Source: Voacanga thouarsii
Taxonomy: Eukaryota > Streptophyta > Magnoliopsida > Gentianales > Apocynaceae
Assembly: GCA_026120185.1 (NCBI GenBank)
Contig: JANUWF010001223.1
Location: forward strand, 248,001 to 312,000
Length of the DNA: 64,000 nucleotides
Direction of reading: 5' to 3'
Shown: piece by piece, positions 38,035 to 50,308 of the stretch
Numbering within the stretch: the first letter of the stretch is position 1
How the letters are laid out: the number at the start of each line of letters is the position of its first letter
Made by a program: the position numbers and the translations under genes
Notes under the pieces: model-generated
Told to the model about the DNA's origin: nothing
Seen by the model: the letters and a program-made list of their open reading frames with translations, nothing else
The model's database searches: none

Positions 38035-39898
38035 TAAAGGCTTAAAATGGCAAAAGTCATCAAAATGAAAGCATGTTAGGAAAATAAAAAATTTATCTCT
38101 GTGATTAAGTGGCCCTCTTCGCATTGGTGTAGATGTCTGTATAAGGATATTTGAGGCTAGTGGCTCATGTCCTTACAAACGTCTATTGCGTCTCATCCAC
38201 GCGAAGTTTTCAATTTTTTGAAATGGTGCTCGTAGCACAGCCGGTGAAGGCTTAAAGAATGGGTTTTGATAAGCTTTGGTTTGTGTCGAAAATAGGTTTA
38301 GCTTTTCGTGAATTGAAAGTTGAATGCAGAAGCTATTTTCTTTGCTTTTCTTCTGTAAGATGAAAGCTCACTGAAAGCTAAAACAATCAACACTAATTTA
38401 CATGATTTCCTCTGCTTTTTCAATCCTTCACCGAGAGAGAGTACAATCGTGTGAAAACAGAAAGCCCATGTTTTTTATTATCTTCACGCCATTATGTGTT
38501 ATTATTTTATTTTATTTTATTAATTAATTTAATATTTTTGTTAAATTTTATTTTACCTTAGTTTTATTCATTGGACCAAATAAAATTATTTATTCTTGAA
38601 TTTAAACACCCATAAATAATAAATATCGATTATTTATTTTATAGGCTATATTAAACAGCTCAATAAATAATTACGCCCAAATAGACCAATATAAAATTTT
38701 ATACCTTTTATCTAGTTTATATCCAGATTAATTTTCTAATTATTCAATCTGAGCCTTGGGCCTTGAATAATTAATTAATTAATTAAATTAGATAAAATAA
38801 ATACTTTCTCTCGTGCCTTTTATTTTATTCTAATTAAATAATAAATTAGATTAATAAAATAAAAATCTATAATGATCAAGACCAATTTCTTAACCCAAAT
38901 CTTTCATGACTTAAGGGCTATTCCGAGGACCAAAAGACACATCGTCTTGGCTACTAAAATGACTAATATACCCATATTATATAAATAGTTATATTTTATA
39001 TTTTAAATATTTCCTAATATCACCATAAAAAAATATTGATCCCAAGGATAATACTGCATTAGCAAAGTCTTCGACCTACAGGTGTAATGACTAAAATACC
39101 CCTCTACGCATCGTTGTGCAATTAAAGAAGAAGAGTGTACTAACACCTCTCTAATAGACATTTACTATCCTTAGACCTCAAGTCCAATGATCCACGACTC
39201 CTAAAATGTTTTCACTTTTCAAGGGAACTACCGTAAAGTAAATATTCAAGTCATATTTCTCAGGGCCTTGGATAATTAGATCATTTGAACAATCACAAGA
39301 GACGATATAATGTAGAAGTTATCTTGTATAAGTCTATCTTAACTAATTAGTCACATATATCCAACATACAAGTATATTGGTTCTATGAAAGAACCTTAAC
39401 TACAGTATATCAAAGTACATGTTTCTAATTTCGTCAGACTACCAACTTATACTCAAGCGGTAGAGTATTAGTCCACGCTATAGAAGTAATAGTCTGAGTT
39501 TCTTTTAAATAGTACTTTTAAAAACCACTATTACAGGTCTTATTCTACGTACTCAAAATACGTCTATGCTAAGAAGTGAGTGGACTACTCACTGGCTAAA
39601 GGTAAGTCATTCCTTATTTGGAATTTATAACACAATAACCTATACATGATGAAATTCTTATTCTCATCAATCGGTTAAGAGCAACCATTTATGTATTAAG
39701 TAACCCGTGATCCATACTTTACTGTGAAAGACTACCATTCACATGAATCACTTACTTAAACATAATGGGCCATTTTCAAACAAAAATCGTGCACAAATAA
39801 AATGTAAATTCACTAACAAATTTTGAGAATAAAATTTTTTACTAATAAATTCGATAATTACATCAAATGAACTAGTTTAGAAGGCATATATTCTAACA
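38035..39898 (-). repeat. 3' LTR of the copia element (1864 bp)
   Basis: Minus strand starts TGTTAGAATATATGCC right after a purine-rich tract (AAGTAGGAGAT, about 39899-39909). Its end aligns with the 5' LTR end, but the terminal CA has become TA. Confidence 0.88.
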
Positions 39899-40085
39899 AT
39901 CTCCTACTTGCACTCTAAGACTAAGAAAGTCCGTAGGTGTCCACCTTTATGGCGTCTAAGTGTCTCTTGAAGACTCTTTTAGCCGAAGGCTTGGTGAAGG
40001 AATTTGCTAAATTGTACTTCGAAGCTATCTGTTCTACCACGATTTTCCATCTCTGAATGAAATCCCGAATTAGGTGGTAGTTCGT

Positions 40086-40655
40086 CTAGATGTGCTTCTC
40101 TTTCTTGTGGTTTCGGGTTTTTTTATTGCGAGATGCTCTAAAGTTGTCGCAATACACCATAATCGGTTTGTCCATGTGTGCAACTCCAAATTCTGAAAGG
40201 AACTTTTGGAACCAAATTGCTTCCTTAAATGCTTCCGAAGTTGCCACATACTCAACTTCTATGGTCGAGTCAGCAATACAAGATTGCTTAATACTCCTCC
40301 ATGAAACAGCTCCTCTAGACAAGGTGAAGACATATCCACTAGTGGATTTTCTCTCATTCTTATCCGCTTGGAAATATGAGTTTATGTATCCAGTAGGAAC
40401 CAAGTTGTCAGTCCTGTAAACTAGCATATAATCTTTTGTACCATTGAGGTATTTCAGAATATGCTTTACAGCTTACCAATGAACCTCCCCAGGGTTTGAC
40501 TGATATCTACTGACTAAGTCTACGGCAAAGCAGATATCTGGACTAGTACACAGCATGGCGTACATGAGACTTCCTACAACCGAAATGTAAGGAATCCTAT
40601 TCATCATATCTTTTTCCTCTTGAGACTTAGGATAGTCCTTAGAACAAAAAGACAA
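40086..40655 (-). pseudogene. copia RNase H region, broken
   Basis: Pieces PYISVVGSLMYAMLCTSPDI, KSTSGYVFTLSRGAVSW, STIEVEYVATSEAFKEAIWF and IMVYCDN (the expected D-N-x-A site is followed by changed residues). It degrades the RNA of the cDNA hybrid in active elements. Frames are interrupted near 40475. Confidence 0.85.
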
Positions 40656-41520
40656 CCCATGTCTATAAGGGATTAGAACTCATTTGCATCAGTTCATGCT
40701 AAACTTGGTCAGCATCTTATCAATGTATGTCGCTTGGGATAATCCTAACATTCTCTACTTCCTATTTCTAAGAAGTTTAATTCCAAGAATATAACTGGCT
40801 TCTCCCAAGTCCTTCATACTAAATTGACTAGACAGGCGAACCTTAGTAGATAACAATGTTCCTACATCATTCCCAATAAGTAAAATGTCATCCACATATA
40901 GGATAAGAAAAACCACATTTATGCCTTTCAATTTCCTATACACGCATAGTTTATCTTTGTTTTAAATGAAGCCGTAAGACTTTACAGTCTCATCAAAACG
41001 AATGTTCCATATTCTAGATGCTTACTTAAGTTTATAAATGAACTTCCTAAACTTGCAAACCATATGTTCTTGATTTTTAGCAATAAAACTTTCCGGTTGG
41101 GACATATAAATGTCTTCGTTAAGATGGCCATTAAGAAATGCCGTCTTGACATCCATTTATCATATCTCATAGTCGTAATGACATGCAATGGCAAGGAGGA
41201 TACGGATGGACTTAAGGATGGCTACCGGGAAAAATGTTTCATCATAATCGATTCCCTCTTTCTGATATACCCTTTCGCTACAAACCTAACTTTGAAGGTT
41301 TCCACCTTCCCATCCGCTCATTTCTTCCTCTTATATAACCACTTATACCCAATGGGTTTTATTCCTTCAGGTGAAGTTATAAGATCCCAAACCTGATTAA
41401 AGTATATAGACTTAATCTCGGCTTTCATTGCTTCATGCCATAGATCTGCATTGGCATCGGCATTAGTAATAGCTTCTTCGTATCTAGTGAGATCTTGTTC
41501 TTGATGGTCAGAGACCAACT
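40656..41520 (-). pseudogene. copia reverse transcriptase region, broken
   Basis: Pieces LWHEAMKAEIKSIYFNQVWD, KPIGYKWLYKRKK, the catalytic LILYVDDILLIGND near 40890, and FSMKDLGEASYILGIKL. Several stops and frame changes lie between 40940 and 41320. Confidence 0.87.
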
Positions 41521-41759
41521 CGAAAGCCTCTCATGTCCATCTTTCTGAAACTCTAGACATCCTCCCACTACGACAAGGCTCTATTTGTATAGATTCTTAA
41601 GGCTATGCCTCTTCTTGTTCCATAATCGCGTCTAAAGAAATTGATTTCAAATATAACTTCTCCTCAAGTTCCAACCTTGTTGAACTTTTAGTGGAAGTAC
41701 TTTGATCATCCTCCAAGTATCTAGCATTGGTACTTATCTGTACTTTCTGCTCATTGAGA

Positions 41760-42460
41760 TGATAAAAGTATCATCCTTTTGTCTCTTTTGGATACCCAAC
41801 AAAGTAGTATAATTTTGATCTTAATTCTAGCTTATCTCCCTTGATTAGTACATAAGTTGAACAACCCCATATCCTGAGATGATTCAAACTTGGCTTACGC
41901 CCAATCCACATCTCATAGGGTGTCCTAGGTACTGACTTGGAAGGCACCAAGTTCAGAATGTATATTACTATTTCTAAGATATATCCCCAAAAATAAACTG
42001 GAAGAATAGCATGAGGCATCATGCTTTGGACTATTTCCATTAATGTCCTATTCCTTCTTTCAGCTATTCCATTCTGTTGGGGTGTACCCGGCGCAGAAAG
42101 TTGGGATACTATTTCGTGATGTACCATGTAATCCTTAAACTCTCCAAGGAGGTATTCTTCACCACGATCCGATCATAAAGTTTTGATTAGTTTACCTATC
42201 TGACGCTCCACTTCAGCCTTAAACTCTTTGAACTTGTCAAAAGAGTTAGACTTGTACCTCATCAGGTAGACATAACCAAACATTGTACAATCATCCGTAA
42301 AAGTGATGAAGTACTTAAAACCTCCTCTTGATTAGACAAAGGACTATACACATTAGTATGAACAAGACCTAATATTTTTTTGACTTTATCAGCCTTTTGG
42401 GTAAATGACCTTTTGGTCATTTTTCCCATAAGGCAGGATTCACACTGATGCTAACTTTTC
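41760..42460 (-). pseudogene. copia integrase region, broken
   Basis: The open part at 42127-41771 has APGTPQQNGIAERRNRTLME (core domain with the catalytic Glu), YFWGYILEIVIYILNLVPSK, PYEMWIGRKPSLNHLRIWGC and FVGYPKETKG. The upstream part holding the first catalytic Asp residues, at about 42130-42460, is interrupted. Confidence 0.87.
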
Positions 42461-42464
42461 AATC

Positions 42465-42719
42465 TTAATGAGCCCAAGGGCCATCATGGATTAATCTCTG
42501 AATCTTGGTTGAATTAATATCGCCCAACCTTAGATGCCAAAGATATGAGTCATTGACATTGGTCTTTCTCTTCTTACTTAAAGGTTCAGATTGAGCATTA
42601 TTTATTTGATTATTTATAGAATTTAAAAAGACATAAGTTTCCATATATATGTCCTGTACATAAAACTTCTCCATTTCTACTGATAGTAATACCACAATGG
42701 AAAGAAACAGAATATCCAT
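42465..42719 (-). pseudogene. copia GAG-pre-integrase segment
   Basis: LWHLRLGDINSTKIQRLIHDG matches the zinc-binding pre-integrase motif (normally WHxRLGHI...). The His of the LGH motif is replaced by Asp. An Asn/Ser-rich linker precedes it. Confidence 0.78.
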
Positions 42720-42889
42720 AATTTATTAGTTTTGCAACTAAAATCAAATTCTATCTAAATCAGATACATATAAAATATCATTTAGTACAACTACTTTATT
42801 ACAATAAAAAACAAGATCTAGCTCTCCCACTGTAAGGGTCCATACTCGTACTTCATTTCTTACTTGTAGTTTATGCTCGCTCTTCTAAA

Positions 42890-43358
42890 GTCTTCTTATC
42901 TTCCTAAACCTTTGCAAGGAGTTACATATATGATCAGTGGCACTAGAATCAACAATCCAAGTGAAAATTGATCCAACCATTGAAATAGATTCTAGATAAA
43001 GAATAATACTTGTAAGGTTTTTCTTGGCCTGAAGTTTTGAACACTCATTTTTCCAGTGTCCCTTCTGCCTGTATTTGAAGCATGTGCCTTTGGGCTTGTT
43101 GACTTGAAATTCTGAACACTCCGTTTTCTAGTGTCCTTTTTGGAGTCTTCTTATCCTCCTAAACCCCTGAAGGAGTTACAGATATGATTAGTGACACTAG
43201 AATCAACAATCTAAGTAGAAGTTGATCCAACCATTGAAATAGACTCTAGATGGAGAACAATACCTGTAGGGTTTTTCTTGGCCTGAAATTCTGAACACTC
43301 CTTTTTTCAATGTCTCTTCAGCCCGCATTTGAAGCGTTTGCCTTTGAGCTTGTTAGGC
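42890..43358 (-). repeat. Tandem duplication of the zinc-knuckle/protease-start region
   Basis: Two direct copies with a 255-bp period (42890-43144 and 43145-43358). Shared landmarks are GTCTTCTTATC, CACTAGAATCAACAATC, TTGATCCAACCATTGAAATA, GGTTTTTCTTGGCCTGAA and CCTTTG(G/A)GCTTGTT. The first copy also carries an extra partial knuckle unit (AATTCTGAACACTCCGTTTT). Translated on the minus strand, both carry a degraded CCHC knuckle and the DSG-like protease start (seen as DSSVTNHIC in one copy). Confidence 0.85.
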
Positions 43359-43479
43359 TGGTTCTTGTGTTGGGCCTGTGTATTTCCCTTTTCCATTTTG
43401 AACTTCCTAGCTTGAGCTCAGTTCTAGAATAAAAAGTCCTAACAATCATAGCCTTGGATGTGACTTCATGACCTTCTCC

Positions 43480-44065
43480 GTCACCTGAAGCTCTTTCATC
43501 AACTCAGTTAAAGTCATGTTCAATTTGTTCATGGTTCAACTTGAATTGAGTAAAAGAGTCCGACAGAGATTCGAGAACCATGTCCACTTGGCTCTCGAGG
43601 TCAATAACAACCCCTAAGACTTCTGCTTCCTCGAAAACAACAATTATTTTGAGCATATGCTCCCTAACTGATGCTCCATCAGCCATCTTAGTGTTTTTTT
43701 ATTGTCCTAAGAGCTTCCTGCTTTGCGAGCCGGCTCTTATTGGCGAACATTGTGACTAATAATTGACTAATGTCATATGCAGTAGTCATATACTCATGTT
43801 TTAACTGGAGCACATTAGACATGGAGGCCAATATGTAGCATCGAGACATTTTGTTGGTCTTCTTCCATGCTTTTTCAGTCTTACGCTCCTCCATGATGGA
43901 GCCTTTCCCGATAACAGGACAGATTCAAAGAGGACATACTTATACTTCTCAGCAGTGAGTATTATGTCCAAGTTTCTTGTTCAGTCCACATAATTTGAAC
44001 CCGTTAGCTTATTCTCAAGGAGAATAATGGCCAAAGAATTAAAAGAACCTCCACCAACTATTTTT
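43480..44065 (-). pseudogene. copia gag (UBN2-type) region, broken
   Basis: It starts with ENKLTGSNYVD, then a stop where Trp is expected, RNLDIILTAEKYKYVL, SRCYILASMSNVLQLKHEYM, ATSVREHMLKI-like (seen as GASVREHMLKI) and QVDMVLESLSDSFTQFKLN. It encodes the capsid-like protein of active elements. Stops near 44003 and 43688 and frame changes make it inactive. Confidence 0.85.
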
Positions 44066-45759
44066 GAAATATCAAAAATAAAAGAAAATTCAGTTTGTGA
44101 AAAAATAAAATAATTTGTAACTTTATCCTCATATTAAATTCGATAATAGTTAATCCTATCACTATTATCTTTAATATGATTAATTTGACTCTTAGAAAAA
44201 TTGACAGAGATAGAGCTTCTTGGGAAGATTAACAGTTTTCTAAGTTAAGTGTATTAGCCACCACAAATTAATTTTCCTTCTAGATAATGATTTAAAAGAT
44301 AACTCCATCGTGGGATGACCATTTCTTCTCATTTCCTATGGACATTTCTTGCACTATAACCTCCAATGTGGGTTGGCCGATCATAGCACGTGTTCTGGGT
44401 TATTAATTACATCTATCCATTAGTTCTAGATCATTGTGGTATTCCTATCCTATACGGGTTCACTCTCAAGGTGACGCAAGGGGACTCACGATCTCTAATG
44501 AGGATCGTGATGGAAGCCGTGGGGCCGTTGAAACCCCTCTCCCACTTAATATTTAAAATAAGGGTTTTTCTTGAAAGATATATTTTGCAAATTTCAATTA
44601 AATTTTCTTTTAACTCAAAATAAAATATCTAAATCCATTAAAATTTATATGTCAAGGTTTATACCCTTTGAGAAATTTTTCTATGGATTAATTTTATTTA
44701 AGTTAATAAATTTAATAATTTCAAAAAATTTCCAATAAAACTTTCGAGAGATTTTGATATCAAGTTTTGACAAAAATAATTTCTCTTGTTAAAATTCAAT
44801 TAAAATGGTTTTCAATTTTAATTCACAAAAATATCTAAATTCAATATATTTTCTATGTTAAGGATAAAATCATTTGAAAAAATATCTAAGAATTAATTTT
44901 TGTCCGAATTAAAATTAACCATTTGATTTAAGAAAAATATTTTTCTCTGTCAAAAATTTCCAAAGACTTTGGTCTTTAAGAAAATGCACACATAGGGTAC
45001 AAAAAGAAATGAGTATGTTAGAAAACTGTAAATGCTTTTATACTTTTCTATTCATTTAATCTAAGTGTCCAAATAATAGAATTAAACACATTAATTAATT
45101 AATAGTCTTGTTTAATCCTAAAATTTCCTTTACTATTATTTTTCATACAAAATATTCAAAGAATATTAACTATTGCAATAAAAATAACTTTGCTTGGTAT
45201 GAGACCAAAAATTAAATTTTTTTTTATTCGGTCAGGTCCATGCACCTACCACACTGGATCACAACTCATGGGAAAAACCCATAGGCTGGATTCGAGTGGA
45301 TGGACCAGGCCCGCTCCGCGCCCGCCCAGCTGGCACGGTCAAAATTGAAATGCTTTGCAATTGCAAAATGCAATTGCAATTTCAGCTTCCATGAGCCGCG
45401 CATGGCTTGGAGTTGCGGCTGATGGCTCTTCTCACAGCATGCGGCTCGGCTTGGCTTGGCGGCTCGACTTGACGGCTCGGCTCATTTTCTTCAGAATGCA
45501 TCCTGCGAATTCTTTTGCGATTTTTCTTCCATTTTCACTCAAAAATTATATAAACAACTGTCTATACCCTTAAAAAAATATTGGGTTTACATGATATCTA
45601 TGAAAGCAATCAAAATACATTGTTTCTTTGCTTTCACTTGCGAAACTTACAATGAAACTACCCATACCAGTAAATACGAAAGATCACATATTTCAACCAA
45701 AATAAATATTTTCTTGTTTTAGTTAAGCCTAACATGCTTCCTATATTTGCCAAACCATA
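44066..45759 (-). other. Long leader between primer site and gag of the copia element
   Basis: About 1.7 kb without a coding frame. Most is AT-rich, but 45290-45490 is distinctly GC-rich with repeated GGCTCGGCTTGG-like words. Long leaders are known in Angela/BARE-type elements. No second insertion border was seen, so I treat it as part of the element. Confidence 0.6.
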
Positions 45760-45771
45760 GCTCTGATACCA
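45760..45771 (-). other. Primer binding site (initiator tRNA-Met)
   Basis: TGGTATCAGAGC on the minus strand, two bases downstream of the 5' LTR end. This is the standard plant copia primer site complementary to the 3' end of tRNA-iMet. Confidence 0.93.
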
Positions 45772-45773
45772 AT

Positions 45774-47657
45774 TGAAGGTTTAAAATGGCAAAAATTATC
45801 AAAATGAAAGAATATTAGGAAAACGAAAAATTTACCTCGTGATTAAGTGGCCCTCTTCGCACTGGTGTAAATGTCTGTATAATGATATTTGAGACTAGTG
45901 GCTCACGTCCTTACAAACGTCTATTGCGTCTCATCCACACGAAAGTTTTGATCTTCTGAAATGGTGCCCGTAGCACAGCCGGTAAAGCTTAAAGAATGGG
46001 TTTTGATAAGCTTTGGTCTTTGTCAAACATGGGTTTAGCTTTATGTGAATTGAAAGTTGAATGTAGAAGCTGTTTTCTTTGCTTTTCTTCTGTAAGATGA
46101 AAGCTCACCGAAAACTAAAACAACCAACACCAATTTGCATGATTTCCTCTACATTTTCAATCCTTCACTGAGAGAGAGTACAATCGTGTGAAAACAAAAA
46201 GCTCATACTTTCTGTTATCTTCACGCCCATGCTTCATCCCGTGTTGTTTTTATTTTATTAATTAATTAAATTAATAATTAATTAATTTAATATATTTTTT
46301 TAAAATTTTATTTTACCTTGGTTTTATTCATTGGGCCAGATAAAATTATTTATTCTTGGGTTTGAATACCCATAAATAATAAATTTCAATTATTTATTTT
46401 TTGGGCTATATTAAATAGCCCAATAAATAATTAAACCTAAATAGATCAATATAAAATTTTATACCTTTTATCTAGTTTATATCCAAATTAATTTTTTAAT
46501 TATTCAATAAGGGCCTTAAGCCCTGAATAATTAATTAACCAATTACACTAGATAAAATAAATACTCTATCTCGGACATTTTATTTTATTCTAATCTAATA
46601 ATAAATTAGACTAATAAAATAAAAATTCATAATTATCAAGACTAATTTCTTAACTCAAATCTTTCATGACTTAAGGGTCATTTCGGGAACCAAAAGACAC
46701 ATCGCCTTGGCTACTAAAATGACTAATATACCCCTATTATATAAATAGCTATATTTTGTATTTTAAATATTTCTTAATATCACCATAAGAAAATATTGAC
46801 CCCACAAGATAATGCTGCGTTAACAAAGTCTTCGACCTACATGTATAATGACAAAAATATCCCTCTACGCATCATCGTGCAATTAGGGAGGAAGAGTGTA
46901 CTAACACCTTTCTTATAGACATCTACCATCCTTAGACCTCTAATCCAATGATCCACAACTCTTGGAATGTTTCCACTTTTCAAGGGAGCTACCCTAAAGT
47001 AATATCCAAATTATGTTTCCCAGGGCCCTAGATAATTAGATCATTTGAACAGTCACAATGGACGATATAACATAGAAGCTATCTTGTACAAGTTTATCTT
47101 AACCAACTAATCACATATACCCAACATACAAGTATATTGATTCTACGAAAGAACCTCAATTACAGTATATCAAAGTATATGCTTCTACCTTCGTCAGAGT
47201 TCTAACTCATACTCAAGCGGTAGCGTATTAGTCCACGCTGTAGCAGTAATAGTTTGAGTTTTTTTTAAATAGTACTTTTAGAAACTACTATTATAGGTTA
47301 TATTCTACTATTCAAAATACGCTCATGCTATGAAGTGAGTGGACTACTCACTGGTTAAAGGTAAGACATTCCTCCTTTGAAATTCATAACACAAAAACCT
47401 ATACATGATGAGATTCCCATTCCTATCAATCGATTAAGAACAAATATTTATGTGTTAAGTAACTCGTGATCCATACCTTACTGTGAAAGACCACCATTTA
47501 CATGGATCACTTACTTAAACACAATGGGTCCTTTCCAAACGAAAATCGTGCACAAATAAAATATAAATTCACAAATAAATTTTGAGAATAAATTCTTTTA
47601 TTAATAAATTCAATAATTACATCAGAAAATCTAGTTTAGAGGGCATATATTTCAACA
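45774..47657 (-). repeat. 5' LTR of the copia element (1884 bp)
   Basis: Minus strand starts TGTTGAAATATATGCCC and ends CCTTCA just before the primer site. It aligns along its length with 38035-39898, with scattered substitutions and small indels. Confidence 0.9.
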
Positions 47658-47678
47658 ATTAGGGCTAGAAAAACATAC

Positions 47679-48052
47679 CTACTCAAGCATAACTCATTTT
47701 TATGTGTAGTTTTTCAAAATTCAAGAGCTTTAATTCTAATTATCTACCAAGAGAATACCAAAATCAAATACATCGGTTTTCTCTGATAATTGATCAGTGA
47801 AGAGATACTCTAGTGCAATGTGGCCAACAGTGCCATGAATAGCTCTTGTAACAGGATAATCAACATGATTACAGAGTTTTGCAATACCAAAGTCATTGAG
47901 AACAGGCTTATAGTAATCATCTAGGAGAACATTGGCAACGTTCATATCTCGGTGAATTATTTTTTGATCACATTGTTCATGGAGGTAGAGAAGACCCCTT
48001 GCAACTCCAATTGCAATTCTCTTTCTAGTATTCCAGTCTAGAGTAGGTCTTC
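47679..48052 (-). pseudogene. Receptor-kinase pseudogene, catalytic-loop exon (NIK-like)
   Basis: After an AG acceptor at 48053-48054 it reads GRPTLDWNTRKRIAIGVARG, LLYLHEQCDQKIIHRDMNVAN, VLNDFGIAKLCNHVDYPVTR, HGTVGHIALEYL and EKTDVFDFGILL. HRD and DFG survive, but the catalytic-loop Lys is Asn (HRDMNVAN for HRDVKAAN) and APE has become ALE. A frameshift near 47750 precedes KALEF-like residues. The exon seems to end at 47679 before GTATGT, 21 bp from the copia LTR. The continuation of the gene is at 37424-37806. The best family match by eye is the NSP-interacting kinase group of LRR-II receptor kinases. Confidence 0.82.
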
Positions 48053-48789
48053 CTGAAATAATCAAGATAAGAAATTTTGTACTCATGACATTCTTCACAC
48101 TGGAAGCTTGATGTTAATCTTATTAATAATGGCTTATTACTAGATCAACAATTTTTCATTTACATTCAACATATACATAATACTTCTGGCAAATCTTCAA
48201 AACAATATTTACGCTCTATAAAAATAATTCTATCTGACAACAGAGGGATTAATAATTAAGGATACAATTGTACAACAATTCCCTAACTTGAGACAATACT
48301 TTTAATTCTTCTTAGCTAACTTACAGGTGACTAAAAGTATTTTTATTTTCAAGTTTAAATTTTGGCTACCATTGATTGCCCATTCATGCATTCCTTCTTC
48401 CCAATTAATATCACATCCTCAAAATATTTCAAAGAATATTAAACTGAAACCTAACTTAGTTCAACCTAGAAATATGGAAATTCTCCACTTTTAAACTTTA
48501 GCAAAATTTCTCCACTCCTCTTCATCCCTAGTGTCAAAGTTCATCTGATGTCCCTAGTTGGGAACCATTAGCTGACACAACAAGCTTATGTTATCTATTA
48601 AATAATTTAGCCACAGCATTGGTTTGGAATTTTTAAGCTACTTTACCATACAAGAATGAAGGAAAGAGTCACATTGAGAAAATGTTTACCAATAAAGGAA
48701 AATTAGGTGGCTTTATGTTCCCAATTACCCAAAAATTCCATCAATTCTTTTAGCTACTAAGAAGTTGAGAGTTCATTACCAAAACAAGA
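48053..48789. other. AT-rich region with no gene seen
   Basis: Upstream intron or flank of the kinase pseudogene on the minus strand. No further kinase exon is recognisable here. Confidence 0.5.
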
Positions 48790-49260
48790 ACAATTCAAGA
48801 GACTGAACTCAACACAGAAAACACATGAACAAAGAACAGGTGGTTAGCAAATAAATAGAGAACACATGAACTTAGTACACATACACATGAACTAGCGATA
48901 TAAACACATAAACAATCAACAAAAAGACGTGAACACAATCAAATGGGTGGTTAACAAATTATCAGAGAATACATGAACTCAATACACATACACATAAACT
49001 AGCTACACAAACACATAAATAATCCACACAAAGACGTGATACAGTTAAACGGGTGGTTAACAAGTGAATAAAGAATACATGAACTTTGCACACATTCACA
49101 TCAACTAGTGATACAAACACATGAACAATTTGCACAAACATATGAATACAATCAAAAGAGTGGTTAATAAATGAATAGAGAACACATGACTTAGTACACA
49201 TACACATGAATTAGAAATACAAACACATGAACAATCCATACAAAAACATGAACATAGCCA
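48790..49260 (-). repeat. Degenerate minisatellite, about four units of roughly 117 bp
   Basis: Units contain GGTGGTTAACAAAT, AGAGAATACATGAACT, ACACATACACATGAACTAG, AAACACATGAACAAT and AAAGACGTGAACACAATC. Read on the minus strand they resemble the GTTCATGTGTTTGTGT units at 36087-36780, so the two arrays face each other across the kinase pseudogene. Confidence 0.75.
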
Positions 49261-49873
49261 GTCACATCATAATCATACTATCACGATAACCGTTGCACAA
49301 CACTAATATCTAACACCGAAAGTAATCTTATCAACATAGCCTATACGTTGTGTAACTCGTTCTCACAAAACATGAACACAAATATCAACTTAAAAATCCA
49401 AATTACATTAGAAGCATCTTAAGATAAACATACTTAATTGCTACTGCAAGAAAATGACAGAAAAAATTTAAAGAAAAAAATTTAATTGCAGCTCTTCAAG
49501 GAGAAAAATACTGTTAGTGTTGAATACCGATAACCTCGTATGTCTACATCAGGAAAGCTTCCATTTTTCAGTGCTTATGATGCTTTGTCCTCCTCTCCCT
49601 TTCTCAGATTTGTTGACCCATTTTGTAGCAACAAGCCGATGATCTTCTTCAGATTTCAAGGGATTTCACCCATTTCTGCTGTTGTGAGAAAAAGATTTCT
49701 TGTTTGAAGAAATGAGAGAGAAACAAGGTGGAAGTATACGCATATTAGGAAAGCTTTTGTTTTTGTTTGCCCTGCTTAAATTAGTCTTGGAGGGAAATTT
49801 TGGGCGGGATTTGAAAATTTGAGAAAGTTAAGAAAAAGTACAAGCTATTGGGCGTTGTGTTAGAGTTGGCTAA
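49261..49873. other. Unassigned sequence
   Basis: AT-rich, then a less AT-rich block (49490-49850). Its GGGCGGGATTTGAAAA phrase near the end would suit a transposon terminus, but I found no inverse partner. No gene is supportable. Confidence 0.4.
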
Positions 49874-49881
49874 AGTAAAGC

Positions 49882-50257
49882 TAGGGATAGCAATGGGGTC
49901 GGGCTGGGCCGGGGACTAGAAATCTCAGCCCCGCCCTCGCATATGTCCCTATTTTCCTATCCCCGGCCCGTCCCCGCCACGGGGAAAGGCGGGGATCCCC
50001 GCCCCCGGCCCGTCGGGGATAAAACAATCCCCGGTCCCGGCCCAACGGGGAAGTGGGGGCCGTTTGGGTCCGAAAATATTTATAAAGATTTAAAAAAAAA
50101 ATTTGCCTCCAATATATTTTTATTCAAAATTTTTTAATCGTATAGAAAACTTTAGTGGTGGTTTCTAATAATTCACGTATTTATCATATCACTAAATTAG
50201 TAAGAGTAAAATTGATAATTTTTTTCTTTTTCTTTTTTTTTCTCTTATTTTCTATTT

Positions 50258-50308
<51 letters not shown>

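Larger units (their letters stand above)
38035..47657 (-). mobile_element. Full-length, inactive Ty1-copia element (9.6 kb, Angela-like)
   Basis: Minus-strand order: LTR 47657-45774, Met-tRNA primer site, long leader, gag, zinc-knuckle/protease region, integrase, reverse transcriptase, RNase H, purine tract, LTR 39898-38035. The copia order (integrase before RT) is clear. Flanking 5-mers are AGTAG (38030-38034) and ATTAG (47658-47662), one mismatch apart. The LTRs differ by roughly a dozen positions in one 185-bp block I compared, and more elsewhere, so the insertion is not recent. All domains carry stops. LTR length, the long leader and the TGTTGGAATATATGCC-like start suggest the Angela/BARE-type lineage (inference). 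It inserted in an intron of a kinase pseudogene. Confidence 0.92.

Noticed and set aside
33761..49873. A defined MULE with terminal inverted repeats around the kinase fragment
   Set aside because: I looked for the inverse of the 49490-49860 end in 33700-36100 and saw no match, so only a hypothesis is reported.
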